From: Costus lasius
Lineage: Eukaryota; Streptophyta; Magnoliopsida; Zingiberales; Costaceae
Direction of reading: 5' to 3'
NCBI GenBank assembly: GCA_027563935.2
Contig: CM050450.1
Coordinates: 7,795,957-7,859,956, forward strand
Length of the DNA stretch: 64,000 nt
Of this stretch, positions 52,701 to 63,006 are shown in pieces. Made by a program: the position numbers and the translations under genes. Position 1 is the stretch's first letter. Each line of letters begins with the position of its first letter. Below the pieces are notes generated by a model. That model had not been told where the DNA came from, made no database searches, and worked only from the letters and a program-made list of their open reading frames with translations.

Positions 52701-55700
52701 AATGGATCTAGCCCTATTTTTAGGGTTTTTTTATGGTGAAAGTTGACTATTTCAAACCTCAGTAGTGTATGCATAAGAATTAGATATTTCTATAGGCCAT
52801 GTAGAAAGTGATTTGCGGCATGTATAGTGTACATATTTTTTTAAATGAAAAAATTAGAGTGTCGGCACAGTCCTGTTGTAGCTACTCCTACTCTTGGCTA
52901 TCAAGTGATCTCCTCAATGACAAGAGGTTCATTCTAAAAGGACTTAATCACATTCATAGGTGAAGTGAAGCGTTCATATATAGTATATACAATATGCTAA
53001 ATGTAAATTTATGGGTTCCAAGTCCTGTTCTGTATAAAAAGGGAGGGAGAATTACTAGTGCTGTCCAGAAAAGGAAGGGCTTAATTTAAGTTACGGGGTT
53101 GTACACCTGTAGATGAAGTGCATGTGAAATGGAAATAGGTACATGAAGTAGACTTACATTAGCACAAGTTTGGAGGATTAAAGAAGAGTTTCTCTCTTGA
53201 TTGGTTAGAGTTTGCAGAAAATAAACGCAGGAGATGAACTCAGTGCTCCTGTAACACTTACTGCTAATAGTTTACTGGCAGTCAAAGACAATTTTCCCTG
53301 ATTCTTAATATATGATGTATTCAATAATGGTTGTTATTAGTGCATTGAATATGGTGAAAAGCACACAGTATATGCATATAAAAGTTCAAACAATTAGAGG
53401 TGGCGTGTTTAGTGCGACCCAACATACCAGGGCAAGAGGATGAGTCTTTCTAAGAGAACTGATTAGTCTGTCGAATGGAGGCTTTGGAATTGGTAGTATT
53501 GAGGTATGTCTATGAGCACATGACCAAATATTACTTTGGCGTTGGGTTTAACATCAGATTTGGAATCGGGAATGAATCTTGTGAATTATGAATCTGTCAA
53601 TGTCATTTAAAAAGTGAAAAACAGATAGGATATTAGTGAGACATGTTCTAGTGCATCAAGTTGTACTTGAGTTATAGTGTTAAAAGTTGATAATAATAGT
53701 TATTTTCTGCTAGTCATTTACACTGCTATTCGCCCTGCTAGCTCCTTTTTCCCAAGTCACTAGGTGGATACCATTAAATCATAGGCTCAAAATAGATTTA
53801 AAATGTGAAGCAGCTCTGCATGTGTTTAGTAAGCTGATCCACTGTGTTCAGTAGTAGTACTGAGTTCTTGAATAGTTATGCGTTGTAGTGGATTGGTCTG
53901 TGCAATCATCATCTTCCTCGGGCCGTAAAAAACAAATAAATGTGGTACTATTTTAAAGCTATGACCCTTCTCTTTATCCTACGGAATAGTTAAGAATTTT
54001 TAGATAACCTGTTTTTGTTTTAATGCAATATTTCAAGAATAAACAATCATCTGAACTAATTTTCAGTGTTCTGAGACACTGACAATAAAAGAAAAAGATA
54101 TGATATATTTTGACATAATAAAAGAAAACATCTAAGTTATAAAAGAAAAAAATCTAAGTTATAAAAGAAAAAAAATATATGTTCGTGCAATATTAAATTC
54201 TTATAATTTGATCTTAAAATAAATATTGACATTAAAGACATTATAAAACAAACTCTGCGCTAGTGAGTAGGGACTAGTTATACCCAGTGTACTAGTCGAT
54301 AATGGTCCTTCCTGGCCCACTCAGTACCACTAAAATATATATATAACATATACAGAACTTGGTATAGGCCGCAGGTTTTTTATACTTTTTAGTTATATCA
54401 GTTCGATAGTGAAACCAGAAGGTGCAGTACCAGTCAAACGGACCAGGAAGAATTTGATTCTTTTATGCAATATCCAAGAATATGCAAATATCAGAACTGA
54501 ATAGCAGTGTGTTTAAGACACTAACCATAAAAAGAAATTATGATTACATTGTCGCAAGCTAAATCACCAAGAGTTATTTCTGCTTGACCTTAATTCAAAT
54601 TTTCATAAAAGAAACCTCTAGGTGTTAGAAAACTTGGCATAGATGAATACCAGGACAAGCGTATTGCTGGCCATTAACAACAAGTCTTCTCCATGCATGT
54701 TTTCCTGAGGATCCAGATCCCTTGAGAGTGTCAGGTTATCACAGTACACCTCCAGCATTTTTTTAGCCGTGACTTCAAGCTCTGAGTATGATGTGAAAAC
54801 AAGTTACTGAGACAAATTCGTCAAAATAGCATAAATGTATCAAAATCTAGTGAAACAACAGGTTGATGATATAAAATGCATCAGCTATAGGTTAGCACAA
54901 GTTCAATTACAAGGAACGTGCAAAAAAATTAACTTGAAAATTCAATCCGTATCATCATAAATATAAATATAGGGTGGTTTTCAGACCACTAAATAAAAAC
55001 ACATTCTTTCAACAAAACTGGTATAGTGCAAGAGAGTAAGACTCAAAAGAAATAAGTTCAACTAATAAGAACCTTGCAGAGGGGTGCAGACTCCAATGCA
55101 GCAGATGCCCGCTGTTCCTGATTCCACTCCTAACTGGGCCGGCCTCCGTTGCAACTTCAACTAAATTGGCATCTTCTTTGCTCTCCCACCCTACATTGCT
55201 ACTGCTTTTCTCTCAATATTTATGCCCTTATCGGCGACTCAAAGGTGACAGCTATGTTCCTCTCCCTTTCTGAAAAGTGGAGGCCACGGGCACATGGCAT
55301 CCATGAGCAATTCTCCCATCTCTCCTGTCCACGAAGCTTTCAGTGGCAAGGCTCATCTATGATCGACCATTCTTTCCTTCCTCACTCGGGGTGATTGATC
55401 TTCTCTCTCCTCGCATAGTGGAAGTGGTGGATTTGTGCCATCCCTTGGCAAATAACATTGTTTTTCACTATCTCTGAGCCGGTTTTAGGAAGACTGAGAA
55501 GCCTAAAGGGGTCATTAGGATTTTGACCCATGCAATCTTGCCCTCGAGAGATTTCCTACCACTTCCTTCTGGCCGTAGGACTCCTCTGGAGTTGGCCCCT
55601 AATCGCCATATTTTTCCCTCCCCTCTTTTAGGTCCTGTTGATGCTATGAGCATTGCTCCCTCTTCCCTACTTCATCAGGCATGTGCCTAAAAGACCTTGT

Positions 55701-58700
55701 TCTGGACCATGTGGAGTTAAGGTTTGACAACAAAATGCTATTCATCAATGTTTCAATTGAGGAGTTTAAAGGAGTGAACCTTTTGATAGCTCCCTGGTAG
55801 GTTTCTTTGTGAGAGCAAGTCCCTCTTTTCAGTAAATCAAGAGCAAGGTGACGGCCCTATGGAGACCCCCTATAGGCATTCATGATTCATGTGTACATCC
55901 AAACTTAGGATTCATCATCTTCAAGTTCTCAAAAGAAGGAGACAACACCTGTGCCCGGGAGGATAGCCTTAGGTTTATCGCCAACAATATGCTACTCGTG
56001 AGGCCATGGCACCAGCATCAACAGCTAAGGTAGGTGGACTTTACCTCTCTCCCAATTTGAATAAAGATCTTCAATCTCTCATTGAGCTAGTGGACTCCTA
56101 AGTTGAACATCCAAGTGGCTAGCCCTATCTGGAAGCCATTATCCATGGACCATTCCATGGCTGAGCGCTATCAACATAATTTTGCCTGCATTGTATTGAG
56201 ATCGACATTAAGGTCTCGCTTCCGTCTTAGATCAAAGTGGAAATGAATGGGAAGAACACTTGAATTCATACACGCCACTCGTATGATCATAATTGGAAAA
56301 GGAAAATCAAAGTCTCTTGGGTTTTTCTCATGAACAAATTTAGAAATATATTGATTTTTGAAATTTTGATAAACCACTGCTTCGTCCGGTGTCTCTGATA
56401 CAATATAAATGCTAAACTAATATCAGATTAAAAAATTTTTATTCACCAATCAATTTGAGTATGACTCAAAGCAAGCAAGTTACGTGTGACTACTACGCCA
56501 TCTTCAGCCATGTAATAAAGAATTATTCGATTCATGCTATATAAATGGACCACACAAACCATAGGGAATGTTGTTGTTAGCACAAAGGTGTCTATCATCC
56601 CTAAGCTAAGCACCAAAGAACCCTCAAATCCCCCTAAGAAGAACATTGGCACAGCCTCTGCCCTCCTTTTTAATAAAAAGGGAAAAGGCATGGTAGCATA
56701 TCCCCACATTAGAGAGTGCAACTCGTCCATCAAGGTGTACTCATGACCATGACATAGATAATGGAGTCAACTAGTGGCAATTGGATCTTCTTCCCTCGGA
56801 AGTGCCCATGAAATAACACATTTAAGGTTCTTGAAGATCCCCACGAAGTAGAATTGAGCTCTGCTAAGGATCATAAGAGAAATTATCCTCCTCTCTCCCG
56901 ATGTCAAGCAAGTCAAGTGGAAATATTCAAAGTCTAAATGCCCATGTCAAGAAAGAATGGTTGCCGAGCACTTTTTTGCTTGCTCTTTTCCTTGGAGACC
57001 AAGGTCTCATCTTCGAAGGGCAAATTCAATCTCTACCGGATATTGAATGGCTTTTATTTCCAACAAGGTTTCTAACCAAGTTATCTTTGTGTAGTTCATG
57101 CTAGTTAGGGGTCTAGCTTACCCTTTTACGCCTCTTCTTGCTATGGACTCTACTTTGATGTGACCCACAAGGCCATATGGGACTCCTTGCAAGGATTTGA
57201 GCAACATCACGTAAAGCGCTGTTAAGGGATTACAATATGACTATCATTGCAAGACAGGTTTGGGGCAAAACTACAATTTACTTTTTTGTCTCGGGATCTT
57301 AGACTTGAAACAAAAAGGAGTCCACTCGCACCACTTAGTCAAATTCCATCGGAGAAGCCCGTGTATCTATAGTGTAAATTTGATAGAGTTCTTACCTAAC
57401 ATCAATAGATGATGGCATTCAGGAGTGAAAAAACCTTCTTTCCCCTTCCAGCAATCTCGGGTCAATTGCTTGCTATGATCTTTCTAGAGAACTCTAAAAT
57501 CAAAAGAGCCGATCTTGATTTTTCAGCTATAGGATAAACCACTCAAACTTTCACTAGAGTTTTCCTAGTTTCCTTTACCCTCATGAAAAAACTTTGTAAG
57601 CTTAAGTCTGACCTCAGAGTGGGCCAAGGATCTCATCCAAACTAATCATGCTAGGTGGATTGAGACCAAAGAGGATCGTGAGTCAATTTAGAAGCTCCTA
57701 CAATCCCAAATTTGCACAAAGTCAAGGTCGAAAATCATAGGGTTCTTCTTTAAGATTTCCCTTAGAGATGAAAATACTGAATACTTCTATCACAATTCAA
57801 GCAAGGTGCAGAAATTCTATATACCAAGTTAATGATGATGAGAGATGAAGCGATTATTATGGAAGCAATTAGAACTTAGAAGCAGTGTTGTGACAATTGT
57901 CCGATCCTACAACCCAAATCAGCATCTGCAATCAGGATCGAGTGGAGGTTCGGATGCAAGGTAGGAATGGTGGGATCGCTATTCTAGAACGTAGGAATGG
58001 TTGGGATTGGGCAATTCCACAGTTCCATATGAGTAATAACCCTATTACCCAAAACCCGTTAACCCAAAGCCCATTTCCCTAATTTTGAACCCCAATCTCT
58101 GCTTTGCTTTCCCGTCAATCTCATTCTCCTTGCCCAGGCGATCACTCTTCTCCTCCTCCTTTGCTGCTCACCGACAACTTCTCCTTATTCGTTGCTCGCC
58201 GCTAACTTCGTCGCTACTCACTGCCGACTTCTTCTCCTTCATTACTCGCCGCCAATTTCATCTCTTTCGTTGCTCGCCGCCAACTTCATCTCTTTCATTG
58301 CTCACCGCCAACGCTACCATCGATTAGGGTCCAGTGTTCACAACTTCACATTTTTCTAATTCTCAACTCTTTGCAGGTAAGTCAATTTAGTGTTCTTCAA
58401 TTCTTTGTACATATTTAGTGTAAGGTGGATTTTGGTTTAAAATTTTAAATGAACTATGAATTATCTATGTAGATACTAGATGTCAAATACTTACATGTGA
58501 TATGGACACATGCGCACATTTAGTGTTGGATACTTAGGATAATAGGATTCTTGACCTTCATGTTTAATTATCAATTTGGACACATACACACCTTCATGTT
58601 TAATTAAATTACCTTTGGTTACTCTTTTTTTTAATTATATTAGGCTTAAAAGTTTTGAATTGAGAATAAAGGGGAGAATTTCAAATGGCTGGAGCTAGTA

Positions 58701-61700
58701 AATCATCTAATGCTAAGAGAAAGAACGCACCATGAAGTAGAACAGACATTGGTTGAGGACATGGGTTGCAATTGACAACACTCCTAGAAAAGTCAAATAC
58801 AATTATTCTGAGAAGATTATATATGAAAATATATATCGATTTAAGCATCATTTAGCATGCAGGACGAAAGATATTGAGGCATATAAAGTTGTGCCCGAAG
58901 ATGTTAGAAAGCAAATTGTAGCTTATATGACACATCTAAAGCAACCTGCATAAATGAAGAAGAAAGTTGATCAAGAAGATGAAGAGGATGTGAATGTGAT
59001 TGAAGAGAATACCAGCAAAAAGAAAGGAAAGACAATTATGGAATCTTTTGACTCTTCTATTAAGAAAGTCAATCAATCAAATATTTAAAAAAGAGTTGAG
59101 GGAGTAGGCTTACAAACAAATTGTGAAATATCTTTACACTAGTTCCTAATTATGTAAAAAAATCCAGAGTTTGTAAAAAAATTTTACCTTTTTGCAAGAT
59201 ATGGTTATGGTTTTAAGCCTCCTAATCATGAGATTATAGAAACTTTTTTGAAAGAGAAATTAACGAGACAATAGATATTATTGAATCTCGTAAACTTGAG
59301 TAGAAAAGATCAATTTGTAATTTTAAGAGAAATTAACAATGACTCCCTTTGGTTGAGATAGGTTACATCTTGGTATTAAGAGAGGTAATCCATATGGATG
59401 CTCCAATTTCCTTACTAAGGTAGCTTGGTGCCTCATAAGTATTCTATTAATTTGAAATTGATCATGGGCTCCATCAAGCATTCTATTTGAGAAGGGAAAG
59501 AAACTTATATATAACTCAACCCCTAGCACCCCTTCGGGTAAATGCACAAGTTTAAACCTGCTCGATCTTCCTTGCTCCAACCAATCTATATTGCCATCTA
59601 CAGCATCACGATCCAACACCATCCAGAAGTTGGTTGCTCTCCTTGTTACTCAAGGTGTCACGCCCAAGGACCGGCGGGTCATGGGCCTGGGCCAACGGAC
59701 CGCTCGACGGAGATTGGGCGGGAGCCCAAGCAGCGGCGAAGCCCATGAAGCGCGGAGCTTCGAAGCAGGATCCGGCGCGGATCCGGACGATGGGCGAGAG
59801 CTTCCCGAGACGGACGGCGGGCGCAGAGCAGGCGGCGCGTCCCGTCGATGGCAGACGGCGATCAGCGTGGGCGGCATCCTTCCCTGCAGACGTCGCGTCA
59901 AATGGAGACACTGTCGGTGGCTGGAAGAGCTGAAAAGGAGCGGCAGCTCCACTTCTCGGGCAGGAAGGCTCGATGCACGGTGCACGAGCGTAGCGGCGGA
60001 CGGGGCTCCTCCTCCCCTCAGGTGGGAGCCGACGAGTTTTCCGGCAGACGGCGGGTGGAACGCAGAGGGGAGTCTGGACGGAGTCGCATCGGAAGCGGTG
60101 GGCGCTCCGACGGGTTCCGACGTCCAGCGGGACACCGATGAGGCTGAGGGCGAAGGGCGGGCGGCCCTTCGCCTGCCGGTGACTCCGGTCCGGCGTCATC
60201 AGCAACGGTGGTCGCGTGCAGGCGGCGTTCGGCGAACGAACGCGGATGATGACGAAGAAAGAAATAAATTGGTCTACGTGGCACGTATGTTGACCACTGT
60301 AGCGGACCGGGCATCACAAATGGTGTCAGAGGGAGGTTGAAGGCTCCGGCGACCTTGCCGGCGAGCGTCTTCCTCCTCCCGTTGCGAAGGGAAGGACCCA
60401 ACGGAGGATCCGGGTTAGGACATCTGTCGTCAGCTGTGCGTGGAGGTGCGAAGCTCAACGGACGACCATCGGTATGACAGGGGAAGGGCCCGTCGAGCGC
60501 CCAGGTCATGCACGGTGGCGGAAGGCACGGTGGTAGCAGGGGAGGCTTTCTTCCAGGGCGAAGAGAGCGACGAGCGACGGACGCCTCCTCCACGAGCGGG
60601 CGACGCTCCCTGGCACCGGAAGCGAGCGACGCTCCTCCGGACGGCAGCGGCAGCGGTGTCCCATTCCCCGAGCGGCCGGGCGTCGATATGACGTGGGAAG
60701 GGCCCGTCGAGCACCCAGGGTCATACACGGTGAACGTGGCCAGGGCGGCACACAGGTGGCCGGCGTCGCGCAGGCGGCGGACGCAGGGCCAACGATGAAG
60801 GCGAGGAGAAAAAGGACGCGAACTCCGAAGACGAGCTGCGTGATTCTCCTCCCCGGGAAGCTTCGGACGAAGGCACGGGTGGCCGATGGGGTCCGATGGA
60901 CGAGCCGGACCCGGCCCCAATTTGGCGACACGACGGCGGAGGTGGACGGGGCGAGAGACGCAGTCCCCTTCCCGTCTTTACGCGTCTTCCCTCGAGTCGA
61001 TGGCGACTCGAGAAGCGGCAACGAGGAGATGGCGTGGAGAACCAGCAGGCATCTAAGCTCCAGTCATGGTGGTGGCCAAGGGAAGAGGTGGACGCCGTCC
61101 ACGTCGGCCGGGGAAGACTGTCACGCCCAAGGACCGGCGGGTCCTGGGCCTGGGCCAACGGGCCGCTCGACGGAGATTGGGCGGGAGCCCAAGCAGCGGT
61201 GAAGCCCACGAAGCGCGGAGCTTCGGAGCAGGATCCGGCGCGGATCCGGACGAGGGGCGAGAGCTTCCCGAGACGGACGGCGATCAGCGTGGGCGGCACC
61301 CTTCCCTGCAAACGTCGCGTTTGGATGGAGACACTGTCGGCGGCTGGAAGAGCTGAAAAGGAGCGGCAGCTCCTCCTTCTCCGGCAGGAAGGCTCGGTGC
61401 GCGGTGCACGAGCGTAGCGGCAGACGGGGCTCCGCCGCCCCCTTCCTCCTCCCCTCAGGCGGGAGCCGGCGACCGAGCCAACGGGTTTTCCGGCAGACGG
61501 CGGGTGGAACGCAGAGGGGAGTCTGGACGGAGTCACATCAGAAGCGGTGGGCGCTCCGACAAGTTCCGGCGTCCGGCAGGACGCCGATGAGGCTGAGGGC
61601 GAAGGGCGGGCGGCCCTTCGCCTGCCGGTGACTCCGGTCCGGCGTCATCAGCAACGGTGGTCGCGTGCGGGCGGCGTTCGGCGGACGAACGCGGATGATG

Positions 61701-63006
61701 ACGAAGAAAGAAATAAATTGGTCTACGTGGCACGTATGTTGACCACTGTAGCGGACCGGGCATCACACAAGGCCTCATGATTCTTTACAATTTGCTTAGT
61801 GAATGAAACCATCGTATGCCCATAATGGAGGACAGGAACAAGGTGGAATGGTTCAATGGAAGAATTTAGTGTTTCTCATCCATCTACTACCTACTCTTCC
61901 ATAACCCACTCACAACTCCCGATGGGATCAAAGGCTAGTAGATTACTCTTAATAGCTTATGTTAATTCTTAAGATGAAGGCATAAACAACTTCTTCTTCC
62001 ATTACTAGCTCCTATATCCATTTTGGGAGTCAATGTCATATTGCAATAACATCAGCAAGAGATCAAAGCTGTAGAACACCTTGTGCACTTGGGCAGCCCA
62101 AGCATCCAAGGTCAGAGCATCAAAGGCACCTTCAAGAATCCAATTTTTTACTACTACCATATACCATACTTGGGCAACCAGGAATAAAATAATGCATGGC
62201 CAGCACATCCCCCAGCCAACCTTTGTGAGCTGCCTAGTTCAACCAAATGTAATGCGCAAGATCAAAAACCATGAAGGTGTTTTCTAAAAAAAGAAACCAT
62301 TCTTTCTTTTATTTACATATAATTTATTTTCTCTAAAGGGTGGTTCAGCGTCATCAAGTTAGGATCTTAAATAGCCATGACATTTACATATTGTATATTC
62401 TTTCATTTGTACATAAACAAAGAAAATGTTTCTGAGAGAACAGGGCTCTAGGAAGAACAAGAAGTAAATTTTATCCAATTGTATTCGCTAGCAATATTTG
62501 AGCCTCAGCAATGTCTTTCCATAAAATTTGGGCTTAAAATATGTATATAGGCAATTATGAATAAAAAATTATGTCATTTCAATCATTTAATAACTGCAAC
62601 AGGTATTTCAAGCCCCAAATGTCCAGGGAAAAGAACTAATAAACTTGGCATCACATTAGTGCATAAGCAGGAATGCTGGAATAAAATGGCACAACTTGAT
62701 TCGGCAACCATTGAAAAATTGAGAAGACAGATTATTGCAACATGTTGCACTAAATATTATAATTTTCAATATTTTCTGCAATATATTTAGCAGAATTACA
62801 CACCTCGAAGAGAGAGAGTGAAAATTGCACCAAGAGATTCTTGAACTTTGAAAACAGAAATTGCCTGACCCAATGCTTTTATTGGTGATTCTGAGGGCGA
62901 TTCCAAGGTTATCTTCACTTTATCTAGTAATTTATCTTTCTCCTCTTTAGTTAGGAAGTTGACATATATTTCCACGTCAGAAGCAAAACAAGACAAGTGA
63001 CCAAAT
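37768..63006 (-). CDS. NAA25: NAA25, auxiliary (TPR) subunit of N-terminal acetyltransferase B; C-terminal part, 10 exons visible
   Basis: Exons read on the minus strand, 5' to 3': 63006-62804, 54781-54651, 52095-52019, 47450-47376, 47241-47049, 43691-43572, 43466-43328, 43153-43113, 38920-38660, 38454-37768. All have GT...AG borders and their phases join without a break, giving 641 residues plus stop. Landmarks: NLTLSRDLDPQENMHGEDLL, YGLTIRRFVWQYKISLIHLY, LEIKNILLETLSHHLLPQML, YLKFMDDHLRESADLT, RHRNYSK, FVRFKERLEHSNQLL, RPWWSPTP, RKSLLPRLIYFSVQ and GKKKKKTG. These match plant NAA25 (TCU2 in Arabidopsis). With NAA20 it forms NatB, which acetylates nascent proteins starting Met-Asp/Glu/Asn/Gln at the ribosome. 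Family length is ~1000 residues, so the N-terminal third or more lies beyond 64000. Introns reach about 8 kb and are packed with transposons. Confidence 0.9.
39977..39997 (+). repeat. G21 homopolymer
   Basis: Twenty-one consecutive G, followed by TGGGG and then an A-run, and preceded by GA repeats (39928-39945). Such a run can form a quadruplex; it lies on the non-template strand of NAA25. Confidence 0.9.
40101..40620. mobile_element. hAT-type MITE with perfect 8-bp target duplication (520 bp)
   Basis: Ends TAAGGGTGGGCATTCGG and CCGATTGCCCACCCCTA are inverted with few mismatches. The flanks are identical: GAAAAAAG at 40093-40100 and GAAAAAAG at 40621-40628, an exact 8-bp duplication as made by hAT transposases. 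The body is built from many copies and inversions of CGGTAAATT / GGTAATTACC units. No coding capacity. Confidence 0.88.
44432..44740. repeat. Possible hAT/Harbinger-type MITE remnant in a NAA25 intron
   Basis: Starts GGGCTTGTTTGG, a common plant DNA-transposon terminus, and an ACCAAACATC sequence near 44730 could be the opposite end. The interior is very AT-rich. No target duplication seen. Confidence 0.3.
45663..45905. repeat. GC-rich MITE-like island in a NAA25 intron
   Basis: The block starts CAAACCAGCGTTCGAA and ends with the approximate inverse CTCAAACCTTGGTTCA. Inside it is rich in CCGGTCCGGTACCG and related palindromic units. Base composition differs sharply from the AT-rich intron around it. 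Sequences near 54250-54450 and 63630-63850 share GGTAC/ACTGGT motifs and may be diverged relatives. A 129-codon frame through it has no recognisable motif. Confidence 0.45.
48304..48809. repeat. Tandem duplication of ~250 bp in a NAA25 intron
   Basis: Copy 1 (48304-48559) and copy 2 (48560-48809) both start AGTAGAGTCAATACCTCAAT and end CATTTTTTACTTATGCCAC. They are nearly identical by eye, with one short deletion near 48640 and several substitutions, so the event is fairly recent. No coding capacity. Confidence 0.9.
48984..49014 (+). repeat. (GA)n microsatellite
   Basis: An interrupted GA repeat of about 30 bases in the NAA25 intron, shortly before the copia element. Confidence 0.85.
49181..50090 (-). 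mobile_element. Internally deleted Ty1/copia element with both LTRs and perfect target duplication
   Basis: Short LTRs at 49181-49291 (111 bp) and 49973-50090 (118 bp) both begin TGTTACAATAAATTCATC or a close variant and share ATCTAGCTAACCCTAC and AAGATATATACATATGGACC. CAAAT flanks both sides (49176-49180 and 50091-50095), an exact 5-bp duplication. Orientation is minus: a purine tract (minus strand TTGTGGGGGAG) lies inside the left LTR at 49292-49302, and TGGTATTAGCAC, close to the tRNA-Met primer site, abuts the right LTR at 49961-49972. The right LTR's outer end reads ATG where ACA is expected, two transitions. Between them lies only the tail of pol. Confidence 0.85.
49266..49919 (-). pseudogene. 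Copia pol tail (RT end and RNase H), broken
   Basis: Minus-strand 49919-49629 reads ISYAVGIVTQCMQSPKLCHW, AYIVGGNLVLWKSKEQSVVA and AEYRAMTHR; 49577-49302 continues with LLCDNQSGIFIANNPAFNER, then TKQIEVDCHFVRE and SKDQLVDIFTRAL. These are the last RT and RNase H motifs of Ty1/copia. The central part of RNase H with its catalytic Asp is missing from the first piece and a frame break separates the two. Everything upstream is deleted. Confidence 0.85.
54250..54450. repeat. Possible diverged repeat with GGTAC/ACTGGT motifs
   Basis: The stretch contains GTACTAGTCGATAATGGTCC, CAGTACCACT, TTGGTATAGGCCGCAGG and GCAGTACCAGTC, similar in flavour to 45663-45905 and 63630-63850. No termini or target duplication identified. 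It lies in the NAA25 intron between 54650 and 52096. Confidence 0.25.
55100..57840 (+). pseudogene. Degenerate LINE-like retrotransposon remnant
   Basis: Near 57695-57820 the plus strand reads KSRSKIIGFFFKISLRDENT and EYFYHNSSKVQKF. This resembles the K-S-R-x-x-W-L-x-x-G-D-x-N-T-x-[FY]-[FY]-H segment that precedes the RT domain of plant LINEs. The rest back to about 55100 has moderate complexity, short frames with stops, and no clear endonuclease motif. A possible 3' continuation is seen at 61790-62290, after two later insertions. Confidence 0.4.
57890..59100 (+). pseudogene. hAT transposase fragment (BED zinc-finger part) with its upstream region
   Basis: From an ATG at 58685 the plus strand encodes a short start, then after a stop and frame change 58753-58953 reads YENIYRFKHHLACRTKDIEA then YKVVPEDVRKQI. 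This matches the second half of the BED-type zinc finger and the KxVPxDVR segment of plant hAT transposases. An acidic stretch follows near 58975-59040, then stops. The catalytic domain is not recognised. Upstream, 57890-58340 ends with a tandem repeat and may be the element's leader. Confidence 0.6.
58190..58312 (+). repeat. Short tandem repeat of ~27-bp units
   Basis: Units of the form TTGCTCGCCGCCAACTTCAT recur about four times with substitutions, spaced by CTCTTTC or CTCCTTC. The block lies just upstream of the hAT transposase fragment. Confidence 0.7.
59656..60318 (+). repeat. 5' LTR of the non-coding LTR element
   Basis: Aligns with 61119-61767. It carries about 40 bases after GACGGACGG (near 59815-59860) that the other LTR lacks, and lacks a C-rich stretch present at about 61430-61485. 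Open frames through it are chance products of high GC content. Confidence 0.9.
60319..61118 (+). repeat. Non-coding interior of the LTR element, with an internal duplication
   Basis: The interior holds a direct repeat: GGGAAGGGCCCGTCGAGC occurs near 60481 and again near 60697, each followed by a similar GCAC/GCCCAGG...TCATACACGGTG-type block. No retroviral-type protein motif is visible in any frame. Confidence 0.7.
60321..60332 (+). other. Primer-binding site of the non-coding LTR element
   Basis: TGGTGTCAGAGG differs at two positions from TGGTATCAGAGC, the initiator-Met tRNA site, and is in the right place two bases after the LTR. Confidence 0.75.
61119..61767 (+). repeat. 3' LTR of the non-coding LTR element
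   Basis: Same ends as the 5' LTR (TGTCACGCCC...GGGCATCACA), followed directly by the CAAGG target duplication at 61768. Confidence 0.9.
61790..62290 (+). pseudogene. Possible 3' end of a LINE-like element
   Basis: The plus strand at 62150-62215 reads TIYHTWATRNKIMHGQHIPQ, resembling the (I/V)WHIWKARNxxxF(Q/E)G motif near the C-terminus of plant LINE polyproteins. Upstream to 61790 has stops and no clear domain. It may be the continuation of the remnant at 55100-57840, separated by the hAT and LTR insertions. Confidence 0.4.

Larger units (their letters stand above)
59656..61767 (+). mobile_element. Complete non-coding LTR retrotransposon (2112 bp) inside a NAA25 intron
   Basis: Two direct repeats, 59656-60318 (663 bp) and 61119-61767 (649 bp), each begin TGTCACGCCC and end GGGCATCACA, which are nearly inverted to each other. 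CAAGG flanks both sides exactly (59651-59655 and 61768-61772), a 5-bp target duplication. A primer-site variant, TGGTGTCAGAGG, follows the left LTR after two bases, and a purine-rich CCGGGGAAGAC precedes the right LTR. The 800-bp interior has no gag or pol motif, so it must rely on proteins of another element. It is strongly GC-rich against an AT-rich intron. It appears to interrupt older LINE-like sequence. Orientation is opposite to NAA25. Confidence 0.92.

Noticed and set aside
54651..54779. Alternative acceptor two bases further in for NAA25 exon 54781-54651
   Set aside because: CAGAG allows two acceptors, but only CAG with the exon starting at 54781 keeps phase with the upstream exon (CGA-G / AG-CTT-GAA).
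59323..59622. 99-codon minus-strand frame before the LTR element
   Set aside because: No motif; it lies in transposon-derived intron sequence and its start is right by the insertion site.
59591..61780. Open frames of 160-300 codons on both strands
   Set aside because: They fall in the GC-rich LTR element, recur in both LTRs, overlap in several frames and show no protein motif.
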